This document shows, piece after piece, positions 52,545 through 62,615 of a stretch of DNA of 64,000 nt (position 1 is the first letter of the stretch; every line of letters starts with the position of its first letter). The DNA lies in assembly GCA_963839365.1 (NCBI GenBank), contig CAWIUT010000005.1, forward strand, positions 207,261 through 271,260, given 5' to 3'. The translations under genes and the position numbers were made by a program. The notes under the pieces were generated by a model, which ran no database searches, was not told the origin of the DNA, and saw only the letters and a program-made list of their open reading frames with translations. The stretch comes from DASSKA01 sp963839365. GTDB taxonomy: Bacteria > Actinomycetota > Actinomycetes > Propionibacteriales > Nocardioidaceae.

Positions 52545-53498
52545 GTCATGTGAAGGCATCGGTGATGAAGCCGGGCGCCACGATCGGCGTTCCGGCCCCC
52601 GCTTCGCCGTACACCAACCGCTCCGACCTGCTCCGTGGGGTTGAGTGGTGGGAGAAGCAGGGCTACCGGGTCAAGCTCGGCGACGGAATCCACGCGCGCA
52701 ACGGCTACCTCGCCGGGGACGCAGAGACCCGGGCACGGGACGTCACCGCGATGTTCGCCGACGACGAGGTGGACGTGGTGCAGGCCTTCCAGGGCGGGTA
52801 CGGCGCGGCGCAGACCATCCCGCTCGTGGACTGGGACGTGGTGCGAGCCAACCCCAAGCCGTTCATCGGCTACAGCGACATCACCGCGCTGCACGTGGCC
52901 GCGCTGCACTACGCCAACCTGGTCACCTTCTACGGACCCACCTTCGCCGGCGTCTACGACAGGAAGGTCAAGAAGTTCAACCAGGAGAACCTCCTGCGGG
53001 CGCTCACCTGCAGCGAACCCCTGGGCGAGATGCCGAAGAACCCCGAGGACGAGTACCTCCGCCCGCTCGGGACCGGCAAGGTCACCGGCGAGCTCGTCGG
53101 GGGCTGCCTGTGGCTGATCGGCCAGACCATCGGCACCCCGTGGCAGCCGGACCTCTCCGGCAAGATCTTGTTCTTCGAGGACGTCGACGCAGCGCCGTGG
53201 TACCTCGACGGGCTCCTGAACCAGATGAGCCAGGCGGGGATGCTCCGCGACGTGCGCGGGGTGGTGGTCGGCGAGATGGTCGACTGCGACTGGCGGGTGT
53301 CGAAGCCCGAGTGGCCCCAGAACCCTGTCCCTGGAGGACGTCCTGGAGACCTACATCGAGCCGCTCGGGGTGCCGGCGATCTACGGCCTGCCGCTCGGGC
53401 ACGGCGAGTACCAGGCCACCCTGCCGCTCGGGGTGGAGGCCACCCTGGACGCGGACGCGCGCACGCTGACGGTGAACGAGGCCGCACTGCGCGCCTGA
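52541..53498 (+). pseudogene. S66 LD-carboxypeptidase, frameshifted near codon 261
   Basis: An S66 peptidase (LdcA/MccF type, releasing C-terminal residues of tetrapeptides or peptide conjugates) at the end of the peptide-import operon. The nucleophile S112 (GYSDITALH) and E213 (LFFEDVD) are in the first frame. After Q260 the frame turns into a long unrelated tail, while the +1 frame continues the family exactly: LSLEDVLETYIEPLGV, then GLPLGHGEYQATLPLG with the catalytic His, ending at TGA 53498. One extra A at 53321-53322 explains it. Without it the protein would be 318 residues. It is either a real inactivating mutation or a sequencing error. Confidence 0.85.
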
Positions 53499-53499
53499 C

Positions 53500-53871
53500 T
53501 CACAGGCGGGCGACGAACCGTCGCCCGCGCAGCGCCTCCTCGACGAGGCCGACCGCCCGGCGTACCCCCATCAGGCGTGCGGCCTCGGCCTGCCAGGTCT
53601 GCACCGCCGCCTCGACCACGTCCACACCGGCGACCTGTCGCAGGTCGGCACGGGCCTCGCTCAGCCCGCGCCGCACCGCGGCCTGGCAGGCCTCCACGTG
53701 CCAGACCGCGAACCGGGCCAGCACCACCTCGTGTCGACGCAGCACCGGGTAGCCGCGGTACTCCGGCGGACACACGTCCAGCAACCAGGCCACCGCGGTG
53801 CGCTTCCAGTCGGGCGCGCCGGGTGGCCGCACCTCGCGCGGCCACCCCGGTGGCGCCACCAGCCTGTCCAT
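53500..53871 (-). CDS. LexA-controlled protein of unknown function
   Basis: A 123-residue helical, soluble protein that I do not assign to a named family. It has APDWKRTAVAWLLDVCPPEYRGYPVL and a C-terminal VGLVEEALRGRRFVARL in outline; I think this pattern recurs in other actinomycetes but cannot search. A textbook LexA box (53893-53908) lies upstream. The -10 TACGAT (53884-53879) places transcription start about at ATG 53871, so I take that start as leaderless; ATGs at 53880 and 53919 are alternatives, the last overlapping the TauE stop (ATGA). The box implies induction by DNA damage. Confidence 0.72.
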   Translation of the reverse strand: MDRLVAPPGWPREVRPPGAPDWKRTAVAWLLDVCPPEYRGYPVLRRHEVVLARFAVWHVEACQAAVRRGLSEARADLRQVAGVDVVEAAVQTWQAEAARLMGVRRAVGLVEEALRGRRFVARL

Positions 53872-53892
53872 GGTCGCCATCGTAGCCGTTCG

Positions 53893-53908
53893 TCGAACAC
53901 CTGTTCGA
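53893..53908. promoter_or_regulatory. LexA (SOS) box
   Basis: TCGAAC-ACCT-GTTCGA has perfect 6-bp arms and matches the actinobacterial LexA consensus TCGAAC-N4-GTTCGA. It covers the -35 area of a promoter with -10 TACGAT for the leftward gene ending at 53500. It lies inside the last bases before the TauE gene stop region, not in front of another gene. Confidence 0.88.
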
Positions 53909-53915
53909 GTCTTTG

Positions 53916-54647
53916 TCATCCCCACAGACTTCGCGTGAGCAGCACCACGGAGGACAGCGAGCACACCAGCAGCACCCCGGCACGCAACCGGTGGCGTGGG
54001 ACCACCCGGTGCAGCGCCCGCGAGATCGCGAACCCGAGCACCAGGCACGGGAGCATGAGCAGGGCCAGCCAGAAGGTGGGCCACGCCAGCTGGCCGGACA
54101 GGCCCAGTCCGGACAGGCTGATGCCGGCACCGGCCAGGAAGTAGACCGCGAGGGTGGAGCGGATCTGGGCAGGGTCGTGGTGCTGGTAGAGCAGTGCGAT
54201 CGGCGGCCCACCGATCGAGGATGCGGTGCCGGTGATCCCCGACGTCACTCCCGCAGCGGCCAGGGTGGCGGGGCGCACCGGCACCCGGAAGGCGCGCAGG
54301 GTGAGCGCCACGCTGAGCAGCACCATGCCGCCGACGAACAGGCCGATCTCGCGCTCGGAGAACCAGCCGACGAGCAGCACGCCGAGCACGGTTCCCGGCA
54401 CGCGCGCGGGCACGGCCCAGCGCAACCCGCGCCAGTCGATCGCGTGCCGGTCCCGGGTCAGGGTGACCACCGGCATCGCGAGCGCGATCCACAGCAGCAG
54501 CGCCGGCACCAGCCGCGGCTCGACCAGCGCGGTCACCGGGGCACCGACCATCCCCACCCCGAGTCCGACCAGCCCCTGGGTGGTCGCCCCCACCGTGAAC
54601 GTGACGGCCAGCACGGCCAGCTGCCAGTCGTCGATGCCCAGGATCAC
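53916..54647 (-). CDS. TauE/SafE family membrane transporter
   Basis: A 243-residue membrane protein with seven or eight hydrophobic helices, of the sulfite exporter TauE/SafE (DUF81) family. FTVGATTQGLVGLGVGMVGAP is the first family repeat and GVTSGITGTASSIGGPPIALLYQ the second, with the conserved GGPP. Such proteins export sulfite, sulfonates or other small anions; which one here is unknown. GTG 54647 follows 22 bases after the YjbQ stop, so it is probably the last gene of the sigma factor / thiamine-binding / YjbQ transcript. Confidence 0.88.
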   Translation of the reverse strand: MILGIDDWQLAVLAVTFTVGATTQGLVGLGVGMVGAPVTALVEPRLVPALLLWIALAMPVVTLTRDRHAIDWRGLRWAVPARVPGTVLGVLLVGWFSEREIGLFVGGMVLLSVALTLRAFRVPVRPATLAAAGVTSGITGTASSIGGPPIALLYQHHDPAQIRSTLAVYFLAGAGISLSGLGLSGQLAWPTFWLALLMLPCLVLGFAISRALHRVVPRHRLRAGVLLVCSLSSVVLLTRSLWG

Positions 54648-54669
54648 CCGCGTCCTCGCGCCGGCGAGC

Positions 54670-55074
54670 TCATCCGGCCAGGAACGACAGCCGGACCTCG
54701 CGGTCGGGATTGTCCACGTTGAGGTCCACCAGGCAGATGCTCTGCCAGGTGCCCAGCGCCGGCCGGCCGCCGCTCACCGGAACGGTGGCGTACGGCGGGA
54801 CCAGGGCGGGCATCACGTGGGAGCGGCCGTGCCCGGGGGTCCCGTGCTGGTGCCGCCAGCGGTCGTCGGCCGGCAGCAGGTCCTCGAGCGCGACGAGCAG
54901 GTCGTCGTCGCTGCCGGCGCCGGTCTCGATCAGCGCGATCCCGGCGGTCGCGTGCGGCACGAACACGTGCAGCAGCCCGTCGCCCTCGCCGTCGACGAAC
55001 CGGGCGCAGTCCTGGGTGATGTCCAGCACGGTCTCCGAGTCGCCGGTGCGGTAGCTCCTCGTCTCGCTCTTCAT
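54670..55074 (-). CDS. YjbQ/UPF0047 family protein
   Basis: A 134-residue single-domain protein. GDGLLHVFVPHATAGIALIETGAGSDDDLL in outline and HGRSHVMPALVPPYATVPV with LGTWQSICLVDL are the complete YjbQ/UPF0047 signature, including the metal-site His residues. Members show weak thiamine phosphate synthase activity, and the next gene upstream encodes a thiamine-binding-type protein, a consistent link. The ATG overlaps that gene's stop (ATGA). Confidence 0.9.
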   Translation of the reverse strand: MKSETRSYRTGDSETVLDITQDCARFVDGEGDGLLHVFVPHATAGIALIETGAGSDDDLLVALEDLLPADDRWRHQHGTPGHGRSHVMPALVPPYATVPVSGGRPALGTWQSICLVDLNVDNPDREVRLSFLAG

Positions 55075-55379
55075 CGCGCCCCACCGGCGAGCCGCTGCTC
55101 GATCCGCTCGACCTTGGCAGTCAGCTGCCCGTCGTACCCGGGCCGGATGTCGGCCTTCAGCACCAGAGACACCCGCGGGGACTTCGCGGCGACCACGTCG
55201 ACGGCCCGCTTCACAACAGCCATCACCTCGTCCCACTCTCCCTCGACGTTGGTGAACATCGCGTTGGTCTCACAGGGCAGCCCTGAGTCGCGGACGACGC
55301 GGACCGCCTCGGCGACCGCCTCGCTCACGCCTCCGGACTCGTCCCCGCCGGACGGACTGATGCTGAAGGCAACGATCAT
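55071..55379 (-). CDS. MTH1187-type thiamine-binding protein
   Basis: A 102-residue ferredoxin-like-fold protein of the MTH1187/YkoF group (MIVAFSISPSGGDESGGVSE, FTNVEGEWDEVMAVVKRA, RVSLVLKADIRPGYDGQL). Relatives bind thiamine or hydroxymethylpyrimidine. Four-base overlaps on both sides (with the sigma factor upstream and YjbQ downstream) show it is translated as part of one operon. I see no TPP riboswitch in this stretch. Confidence 0.85.
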   Translation of the reverse strand: MIVAFSISPSGGDESGGVSEAVAEAVRVVRDSGLPCETNAMFTNVEGEWDEVMAVVKRAVDVVAAKSPRVSLVLKADIRPGYDGQLTAKVERIEQRLAGGAR

Positions 55380-55915
55380 GGGTCCAGCCTCGCACGCACC
55401 TGTCGGGCGTCGGCCACCGGCTCGCTGGGGTGCACCGGGGGCAGCGCTAGGTCCGGCACCAGGCAGCGCAGCCGTGCGAGCGCGTCGCGGGCGTGCGACT
55501 TCACCGTTCCCACCGCGATGCCCATCACGTCGGCGGTCTGCGCCTCGGTGAGGTCCTCGTAGTAGCGCAGCACCAGCACGGTGCGTTGCTTCGGGGCGAG
55601 CAGCCTCAGCGCGCCTCGCAGGTCCAGCTGCTCCTCCGTGCCCGAGTCCCGTCCCGCCCGGTCGGGGACCGCGGAGACGCTGATCTCCCGGCCGCGGTGC
55701 CGACGCCACCGGGAGATGTTCGCGTTGACCAGCATCCTGCGCACGTAGGGCTCCGGGTCCCGCTCGATCCGCCGCCACACGCCCACTGCCTTCATCAGCA
55801 CGGTCTGTACCAGGTCCTCTGCGTCGTGGTGGTTACCGGAGAGCAGGTAGGCCGTGCGGGTCAAGGCGGCGTACCTCGCGGCGACGTACTCCTCGAACGA
55901 CTCAGGCGCCGGCAT
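55376..55915 (-). CDS. SigE-family ECF RNA polymerase sigma factor
   Basis: A 179-residue ECF sigma factor of the actinomycete 'SigE family' (SigE/Sig-50 type). Region 2 spans AALTRTAYLLSGNHHDAEDLVQTVLMKAVGVW in outline and region 4 RTVLVLRYYEDLTEAQTADVMGIAVGTVKSHARDALARL. The start lies inside the end of the membrane beta-propeller gene (14-base overlap), and the stop overlaps the thiamine-binding gene. In most such pairs the sigma gene comes first; here it follows its presumed membrane partner. Confidence 0.9.
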   Translation of the reverse strand: MPAPESFEEYVAARYAALTRTAYLLSGNHHDAEDLVQTVLMKAVGVWRRIERDPEPYVRRMLVNANISRWRRHRGREISVSAVPDRAGRDSGTEEQLDLRGALRLLAPKQRTVLVLRYYEDLTEAQTADVMGIAVGTVKSHARDALARLRCLVPDLALPPVHPSEPVADARQVRARLDP

Positions 55916-57263
55916 GACGCCTCCAGAACCGGATCCCGAGAACGGTCAGCACGAGGATCCCCGCAGCGCCGCCGGCAGGGAGCCGGGGATCGACCCCGTC
56001 AGGCGGCCGGACCCCCGGCACGAGCCGATGGGACAAGAGCTGCGCGGCCACCTGCGGCTCGCTGAGCAGCTCGCCCACGGCCGGCCGGCGGATCGCTTCG
56101 TGCACGGCGTCGGTGCGGACGTTGATGACGGCCAACCGGGGGCCCGTCCCGGGGAAACGGTCGCCTGGCTTCCGCGGAACGAAGCTGTCGACCAGCACGT
56201 GCTCGGCGTCGCGCCAACCAAGGATGCCGATGCCCTCCTGAACTGGGTTCAGGAGGTGCAGCTGTCGCACTGCAGCCACCCGCCCGGGCGGCGGTACGTG
56301 TCCTACATAGAAGCGGTCGGTGCTCCCACCGCCATCTGTCGGACCCGTGGCCATGACGACGAAGCGCTGGCCATCAGGGCTGATCCAAGGGCCCCCGTCG
56401 GGGACTGGCTGCACGGCGAAGGACCGGGGTTTCGTACCTGGAGCGGCGACGTGGACCTGGCCGCCCTCGCTTCCGACCCAGGTGATGGAGTGCCTTCCTG
56501 CCAGGCCGAAGCCGCGCCCGGGGGATCGCGCCGGCAGGGTCAGGAAAGGCCGCCCGTTCGTCGGGAAGGCCAGCGTGCGGTAGCCGTCGCTCTCAGCCCC
56601 GTGGTGGTGCAGCTGGCCGTAGTAGACAGCGAACCAGTGGGAGTCGGGGGTCCATCCTGCTCGATCGGGGAACACGTCCACTGCGAGGCCGTGCCGCGTG
56701 GGGATCCGCCACGTCCGGACACGACCGGTTGTCGTGTCGTAGATCGCGAAGCCGACGGCTTGGGAGTCCGACCTTCCCGATGGCTGCCCGGCCAGTGCGT
56801 ACCCGATCTTGGTCCCGTCCGGGGAGAGCACCGGGCGGAGCCGAGGGTCGATGTGAGGAAGGCTGACCCAGTGGTAGCTGCCGTCAGCCGCGGAGATGCC
56901 GAACCAGCTGCTGCTCGTGCCGAACCACGAGGATGCTCGCTTGGCCTCGGACAGGACCGCCAAGGGACCGGGCGGCCCGTCAGTGCCGGCCATCCAGCGG
57001 CTCGGAGCGAAGATCCGGTCCGGCAGGTGCAGCCGCGATGCGGGGACATCAACCGGCGCCGGGGTCGGCTTGGCAACGAGGCTGGTGTCGACCGACAGCA
57101 GCACCAGGACGGCAATGACAGCCGCGGCCACCGCGCCGAGCGCGCCTGCCGCGCGCCGCCGGCGCGATCGCCGTAGCCCGCGCGTCCAGAGGTCAGCAGA
57201 CGGCTTCCCGATCGGCTGCTCGTCGGCCAGCCTCCGCAGCCCCTCATGGAGGTCCGTCGCCAT
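55902..57263 (-). CDS. Membrane-anchored beta-propeller protein paired with the sigma factor
   Basis: A 453-residue protein. The first 45 residues are cytosolic and charged, a membrane helix follows (AAGALGAVAAAVIAVLVLLSV), then about 370 extracellular residues with TolB/WD40-like blades (PVLSPDGTKIGYALAG, GPWISPDGQRFVVMATG), and a second helix at the end (GAAGILVLTVLGIRFW). The N-terminus could hold the sigma factor, which would make it an anti-sigma or sensor protein, but I see no zinc-anti-sigma motif. The blades may sense wall material. It is first in the operon. Confidence 0.75.
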   Translation of the reverse strand: MATDLHEGLRRLADEQPIGKPSADLWTRGLRRSRRRRAAGALGAVAAAVIAVLVLLSVDTSLVAKPTPAPVDVPASRLHLPDRIFAPSRWMAGTDGPPGPLAVLSEAKRASSWFGTSSSWFGISAADGSYHWVSLPHIDPRLRPVLSPDGTKIGYALAGQPSGRSDSQAVGFAIYDTTTGRVRTWRIPTRHGLAVDVFPDRAGWTPDSHWFAVYYGQLHHHGAESDGYRTLAFPTNGRPFLTLPARSPGRGFGLAGRHSITWVGSEGGQVHVAAPGTKPRSFAVQPVPDGGPWISPDGQRFVVMATGPTDGGGSTDRFYVGHVPPPGRVAAVRQLHLLNPVQEGIGILGWRDAEHVLVDSFVPRKPGDRFPGTGPRLAVINVRTDAVHEAIRRPAVGELLSEPQVAAQLLSHRLVPGVRPPDGVDPRLPAGGAAGILVLTVLGIRFWRRHAGA

Positions 57264-57341
57264 TCCTGCCCCTTCCGGTGAACCACCCTTTCACCCCGTT
57301 ACGCAGCGGCCCCAGCTTTCGGAGGGGTCCGCACCGGAAGA

Positions 57342-57381
57342 TGCTGCGGCCCGGCACCTGCACAGGCGCCGGGCCGCAGCA
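57342..57381 (-). terminator. Strong hairpin terminator after acnA
   Basis: TGCTGCGGCCCGGC (57342-57355) and GCCGGGCCGCAGCA (57368-57381) are a perfect 14-bp stem; inside the loop CCTG-CA-CAGG pairs again. It lies 16 bases beyond the acnA stop on the acnA strand. No T-run follows, as is common for actinomycete hairpin terminators. Confidence 0.8.
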
Positions 57382-57397
57382 CTGCGACGGAGGGTGG

Positions 57398-60232
<2,835 letters not shown>

Positions 60233-60303
60233 CGCCATCTCCTTCGAGGTCTCGGGGTTGTCGCTGTACCCATCTTGCCCACGAAGGCACGGGCCAGCCC
60301 ATA

Positions 60304-60333
60304 TATCTTGACATCAAGATACACGATGTCAAG
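60304..60333. promoter_or_regulatory. Nested palindromes in the acnA promoter
   Basis: TATCTTGA-CA-TCAAGATA (60304-60321) is a perfect 8-2-8 dyad, and CTTGACATC (60307-60315) also pairs with GATGTCAAG (60325-60333). On the acnA strand a TTGACA -35 (60332-60327) is part of the second dyad, and the -10 area falls in the first. A repressor here would block acnA. In Streptomyces a MarR-type factor (TamR/UrtR group) controls aconitase; whether this is its site is unproven. Confidence 0.68.
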
Positions 60334-60336
60334 GGT

Positions 60337-60405
60337 CTACGGGAGCGGCCCCCGCACCAGGCCTGCCACGCACTCCACGTGGTGCGTCATCGGGAAGATG
60401 TCCAT
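60337..60405 (-). pseudogene. C-terminal remnant of a TrmA/RumA-type RNA methyltransferase
   Basis: The last 22 codons of a class I SAM-dependent RNA methyltransferase: MDIFPMTHHVECVAGL and a short tail to TAG. DxFPMTHHVECVA is the near-invariant C-terminus of the TrmA/RumA family. Upstream of the Met codon the reading frame has no further similarity, so the body of the gene is missing from here. In many actinomycetes this gene lies just before acnA. The rest may lie beyond the island to the right. Confidence 0.78.
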
Positions 60406-60774
60406 GAGCGATGAGCGTAAGCGCGATCTCTTGCGCGGGCGGCTGCGGCCAAGAGGCCGAACGGGGTCCCTGACCTGCGTCGATGCACTTTTCGCGTCCG
60501 CTGCCGGCGGTGCCCGGTTGCGGGCCATTGCGAATGAAAGCGAGCCCAATCCGAGCCCTCCTGTAGGCGATGGGTCGACGGTCGCAAACGACCGCAACGG
60601 CGACGCCCCGCCCAGGAGTAACTACGGTCCTGAGTCGGAAGTTGCCGATTCGCGCGGTATGGCGAGGGATTCGCCCTCTCTCGCCATACCGCGCGAATGC
60701 GACCTCGACGTTGCTAGCCTCGCCGCAGGCGCGGCAACGGACGCTGCCACCCCCGCGCGACAAGAATCCGGGTC
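60406..60774. other. 369-bp non-coding junction before the restriction island
   Basis: No gene is recognised on either strand. It contains a perfect 19-bp inverted repeat (60648-60698). AT-richer than the core genes to the left. It joins the truncated trmA tail to the first island gene and is therefore the place to look for an insertion scar. Confidence 0.65.
60648..60698. repeat. Perfect 19-bp inverted repeat
   Basis: ATTCGCGCGGTATGGCGAG (60648-60666) and its exact reverse complement (60680-60698) enclose 13 bases. The stem would be very stable as RNA or cruciform DNA. There is no T-run. It could be a bidirectional terminator or a recombination/attachment site; it lies 77 bases before the first island gene. 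Confidence 0.9.
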
Positions 60775-61635
60775 ATGACGCGTTGCTTGTTCTGCCAGAC
60801 CACGGATGGCAAGCGCTCGAACGAGCACGTCTTCCGAAGGGCGTTCAAGGAACGCTTCCCGCTGGCTCCCGGGCTGACCTTCTCCTGGCAGACGCAGGCG
60901 GGCGAGCTTGAGATCGTCAAGCGCCCGGTCTCTCAGTTCGACATGACACTCAATGCCGTTTGCCGCGACTGCAACCAGGGCTGGCTAGAGGACCTTGAGA
61001 ACGACGCGACAGCGGTGATCCACGAACTGACCGTCGGGAATGAGAAGCTGGGCCTCTCCGAGACCGAAGTGAGGGTCCTCGGATTCTGGGCGTACATCCG
61101 CGGTCTACTGCTCACGCACGTGTACCCCCGCGGTCGAGTCCCAGGCACCTTCTTCGAGAACGCCTACATGGCCCGGGACTCACGAACCACGCCGAGCGGG
61201 AGCTACGTGTCGCTCGGCGCCTCGACGCACCTGGTCTTCGAGGCCGGATCAGTCCAGGCCGCCACATTCGATCCTGGGGGTTACTACCTCGGCTTTGTCG
61301 GATTCGGCCTCGGCCCTTTGGTCTTCCTCGTCTCCATCTGCGACGCCTCACCAGAAGTCGCGTCACTCGCCCGCGAACTCATCGAAGCCCCGCGCGCGTG
61401 GTTTCCGAACTCCTTTCGCCGCCTGATCCCGATCGAACTGCCCGCTCCGCGAATGACCCTGTTGACGGGCGAGCAGGCACAACTTGCCTGCCAAAGCATG
61501 AAGCTCCGCGTCGATCCCGGGCTCCCTCACGATCAACTCGGCCAGTCGCTTGACCCGCTACTGGTGATCCCTAGGCAGTTCCATGAGCAGTTGGCCTGCG
61601 TGTCCGGGGGGTTCGCTCGCCCCGGGACCGCGTAA
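60775..61635 (+). CDS. HNH-like zinc-finger protein of unknown function
   Basis: A 286-residue protein with an N-terminal CLFCQTTDGKRSNEHVFRRAF followed by CRDCNQGW, which is the CxxC...EH...CxxCN arrangement of HNH_5-like treble-clef nuclease domains. His in NEHVF would be the metal-activating residue. The rest (about residues 65-286) has no recognised domain, with a hydrophobic, beta-rich part (FGLGPLVFLVSI). It is the first gene of the island. Codon use has more A/T at third positions than the core genes. It may be a nuclease or a nucleic acid binder. Confidence 0.65.
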   Translation: MTRCLFCQTTDGKRSNEHVFRRAFKERFPLAPGLTFSWQTQAGELEIVKRPVSQFDMTLNAVCRDCNQGWLEDLENDATAVIHELTVGNEKLGLSETEVRVLGFWAYIRGLLLTHVYPRGRVPGTFFENAYMARDSRTTPSGSYVSLGASTHLVFEAGSVQAATFDPGGYYLGFVGFGLGPLVFLVSICDASPEVASLARELIEAPRAWFPNSFRRLIPIELPAPRMTLLTGEQAQLACQSMKLRVDPGLPHDQLGQSLDPLLVIPRQFHEQLACVSGGFARPGTA

Positions 61636-61712
61636 TGCCCCCGTGAGCTCCACTGCGCGGGCCGTTGGACGGTTCCCCAGCAGGCACCTGCCGGAGCTGC
61701 AATCCTGGGCAC

Positions 61713-62615
61713 GTGGCCGACCTGTCCGTCGAGTTCTCCAAGCGCGAGGCGCTGATGCATGCGCTCGCGACCGAGTTCGCTCAGAACGCGGTATTGACGA
61801 GCAGGTGGCTCGGCCGTGTCGATTTCGGCTTCGGGCCGGAGCGCGTCAAGGATGTCGGGAAGGGGATCTGGAATCCGTCCTCGTACGCCGGCACCCTCAC
61901 GATCGTGAGCGACCCCGACAGCGAGTACGACGACGGCGATCATGGCGACTCGCTCTACCGGTACTCCTACGAGAAACGGCCCCCCGGGCAGGATCCACGC
62001 GGTGGATCGAACAACAAGCTCCGCGAAGCGATGCGTCTCGGGCTCCCGATCGTCATGCTCCGCAAGGTCGCTGATGGGCGCTTCGTCCCGGTGATGCCGG
62101 TATACGTCGTCAAGGAAGAACCTGAGCACCGCCGCTTCCTCTTGGCGCTCGACGAGAGCCTGCGGTTCCTGCCCGACCCGGCTCATCTCACGGACGACCA
62201 GCGCCGCTACGTTGAGCGGGTCGTCCGCCAACGCATGCATCAGCCGGAGTTCCGCTCACGCGTTCTCGGCGCGTACGAGCTCAAGTGCGCAGTCTGCGAC
62301 CTCAGGAAGACTCCGCTCCTCGACGCCGCGCACATCACGGCGGACAGCGCGGAGGATGGTTTGCCGGTCGTCGCCAATGGGCTCGCCCTCTGCAAGATCC
62401 ACCATGCCGCGTACGACGAGAACATCCTCGGGATCTCCCCCGACTACTTGGTCCACATCAACGCTGACGTCCTGATGGAGATCGACGGGCCGATGCTGAA
62501 GTACGGGCTCCAGCAGATGGATCGACGAACCCTTTGGACACCGAAGCGTGCCGCCGAGCGACCGGACAGGGAGCGCCTGGCCGCCAGGTTCGACGAGTTC
62601 AAGCGGGTCGGTTGA
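61713..62615 (+). CDS. Putative restriction endonuclease with SRA-like and HNH domains
   Basis: A 300-residue protein of the COG3440-type restriction endonucleases. The N-terminal half looks like an SRA/PUA-like module: GIWNPSSYAGTLTIV, EYDDGDHGDSLYRY and NNKLREAMRLGLPIVMLRKV recall the YDG-SRA fold that flips modified cytosine. The C-terminal half is a typical HNH domain: CAVCDLRKTPLLDAAHI, then NGLALCKIHHAAYDENILGI. GTG 61713 starts at the homology; TTG 61665 is an alternative. It converges with vsr, overlapping by 17 bases. The partner methyltransferase is encoded opposite. Confidence 0.78.
   Translation: MADLSVEFSKREALMHALATEFAQNAVLTSRWLGRVDFGFGPERVKDVGKGIWNPSSYAGTLTIVSDPDSEYDDGDHGDSLYRYSYEKRPPGQDPRGGSNNKLREAMRLGLPIVMLRKVADGRFVPVMPVYVVKEEPEHRRFLLALDESLRFLPDPAHLTDDQRRYVERVVRQRMHQPEFRSRVLGAYELKCAVCDLRKTPLLDAAHITADSAEDGLPVVANGLALCKIHHAAYDENILGISPDYLVHINADVLMEIDGPMLKYGLQQMDRRTLWTPKRAAERPDRERLAARFDEFKRVG

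Noticed and set aside
53872..53919. Earlier starts (ATG 53880, ATG 53919) for the SOS-controlled gene
   Set aside because: The first lies in the -10 hexamer and the second would put the LexA box inside the coding region, so ATG 53871 is preferred, without certainty.
54670..55379. TPP riboswitch near the thiamine-linked genes
   Set aside because: The genes overlap by four bases and sit inside an operon; no leader with the conserved TPP helices was seen.
60406..60597. Longer frame leading into the TrmA tail as an intact small gene
   Set aside because: The extra residues are Arg/Ser/Pro-rich with no similarity; only the last 22 codons match the family.
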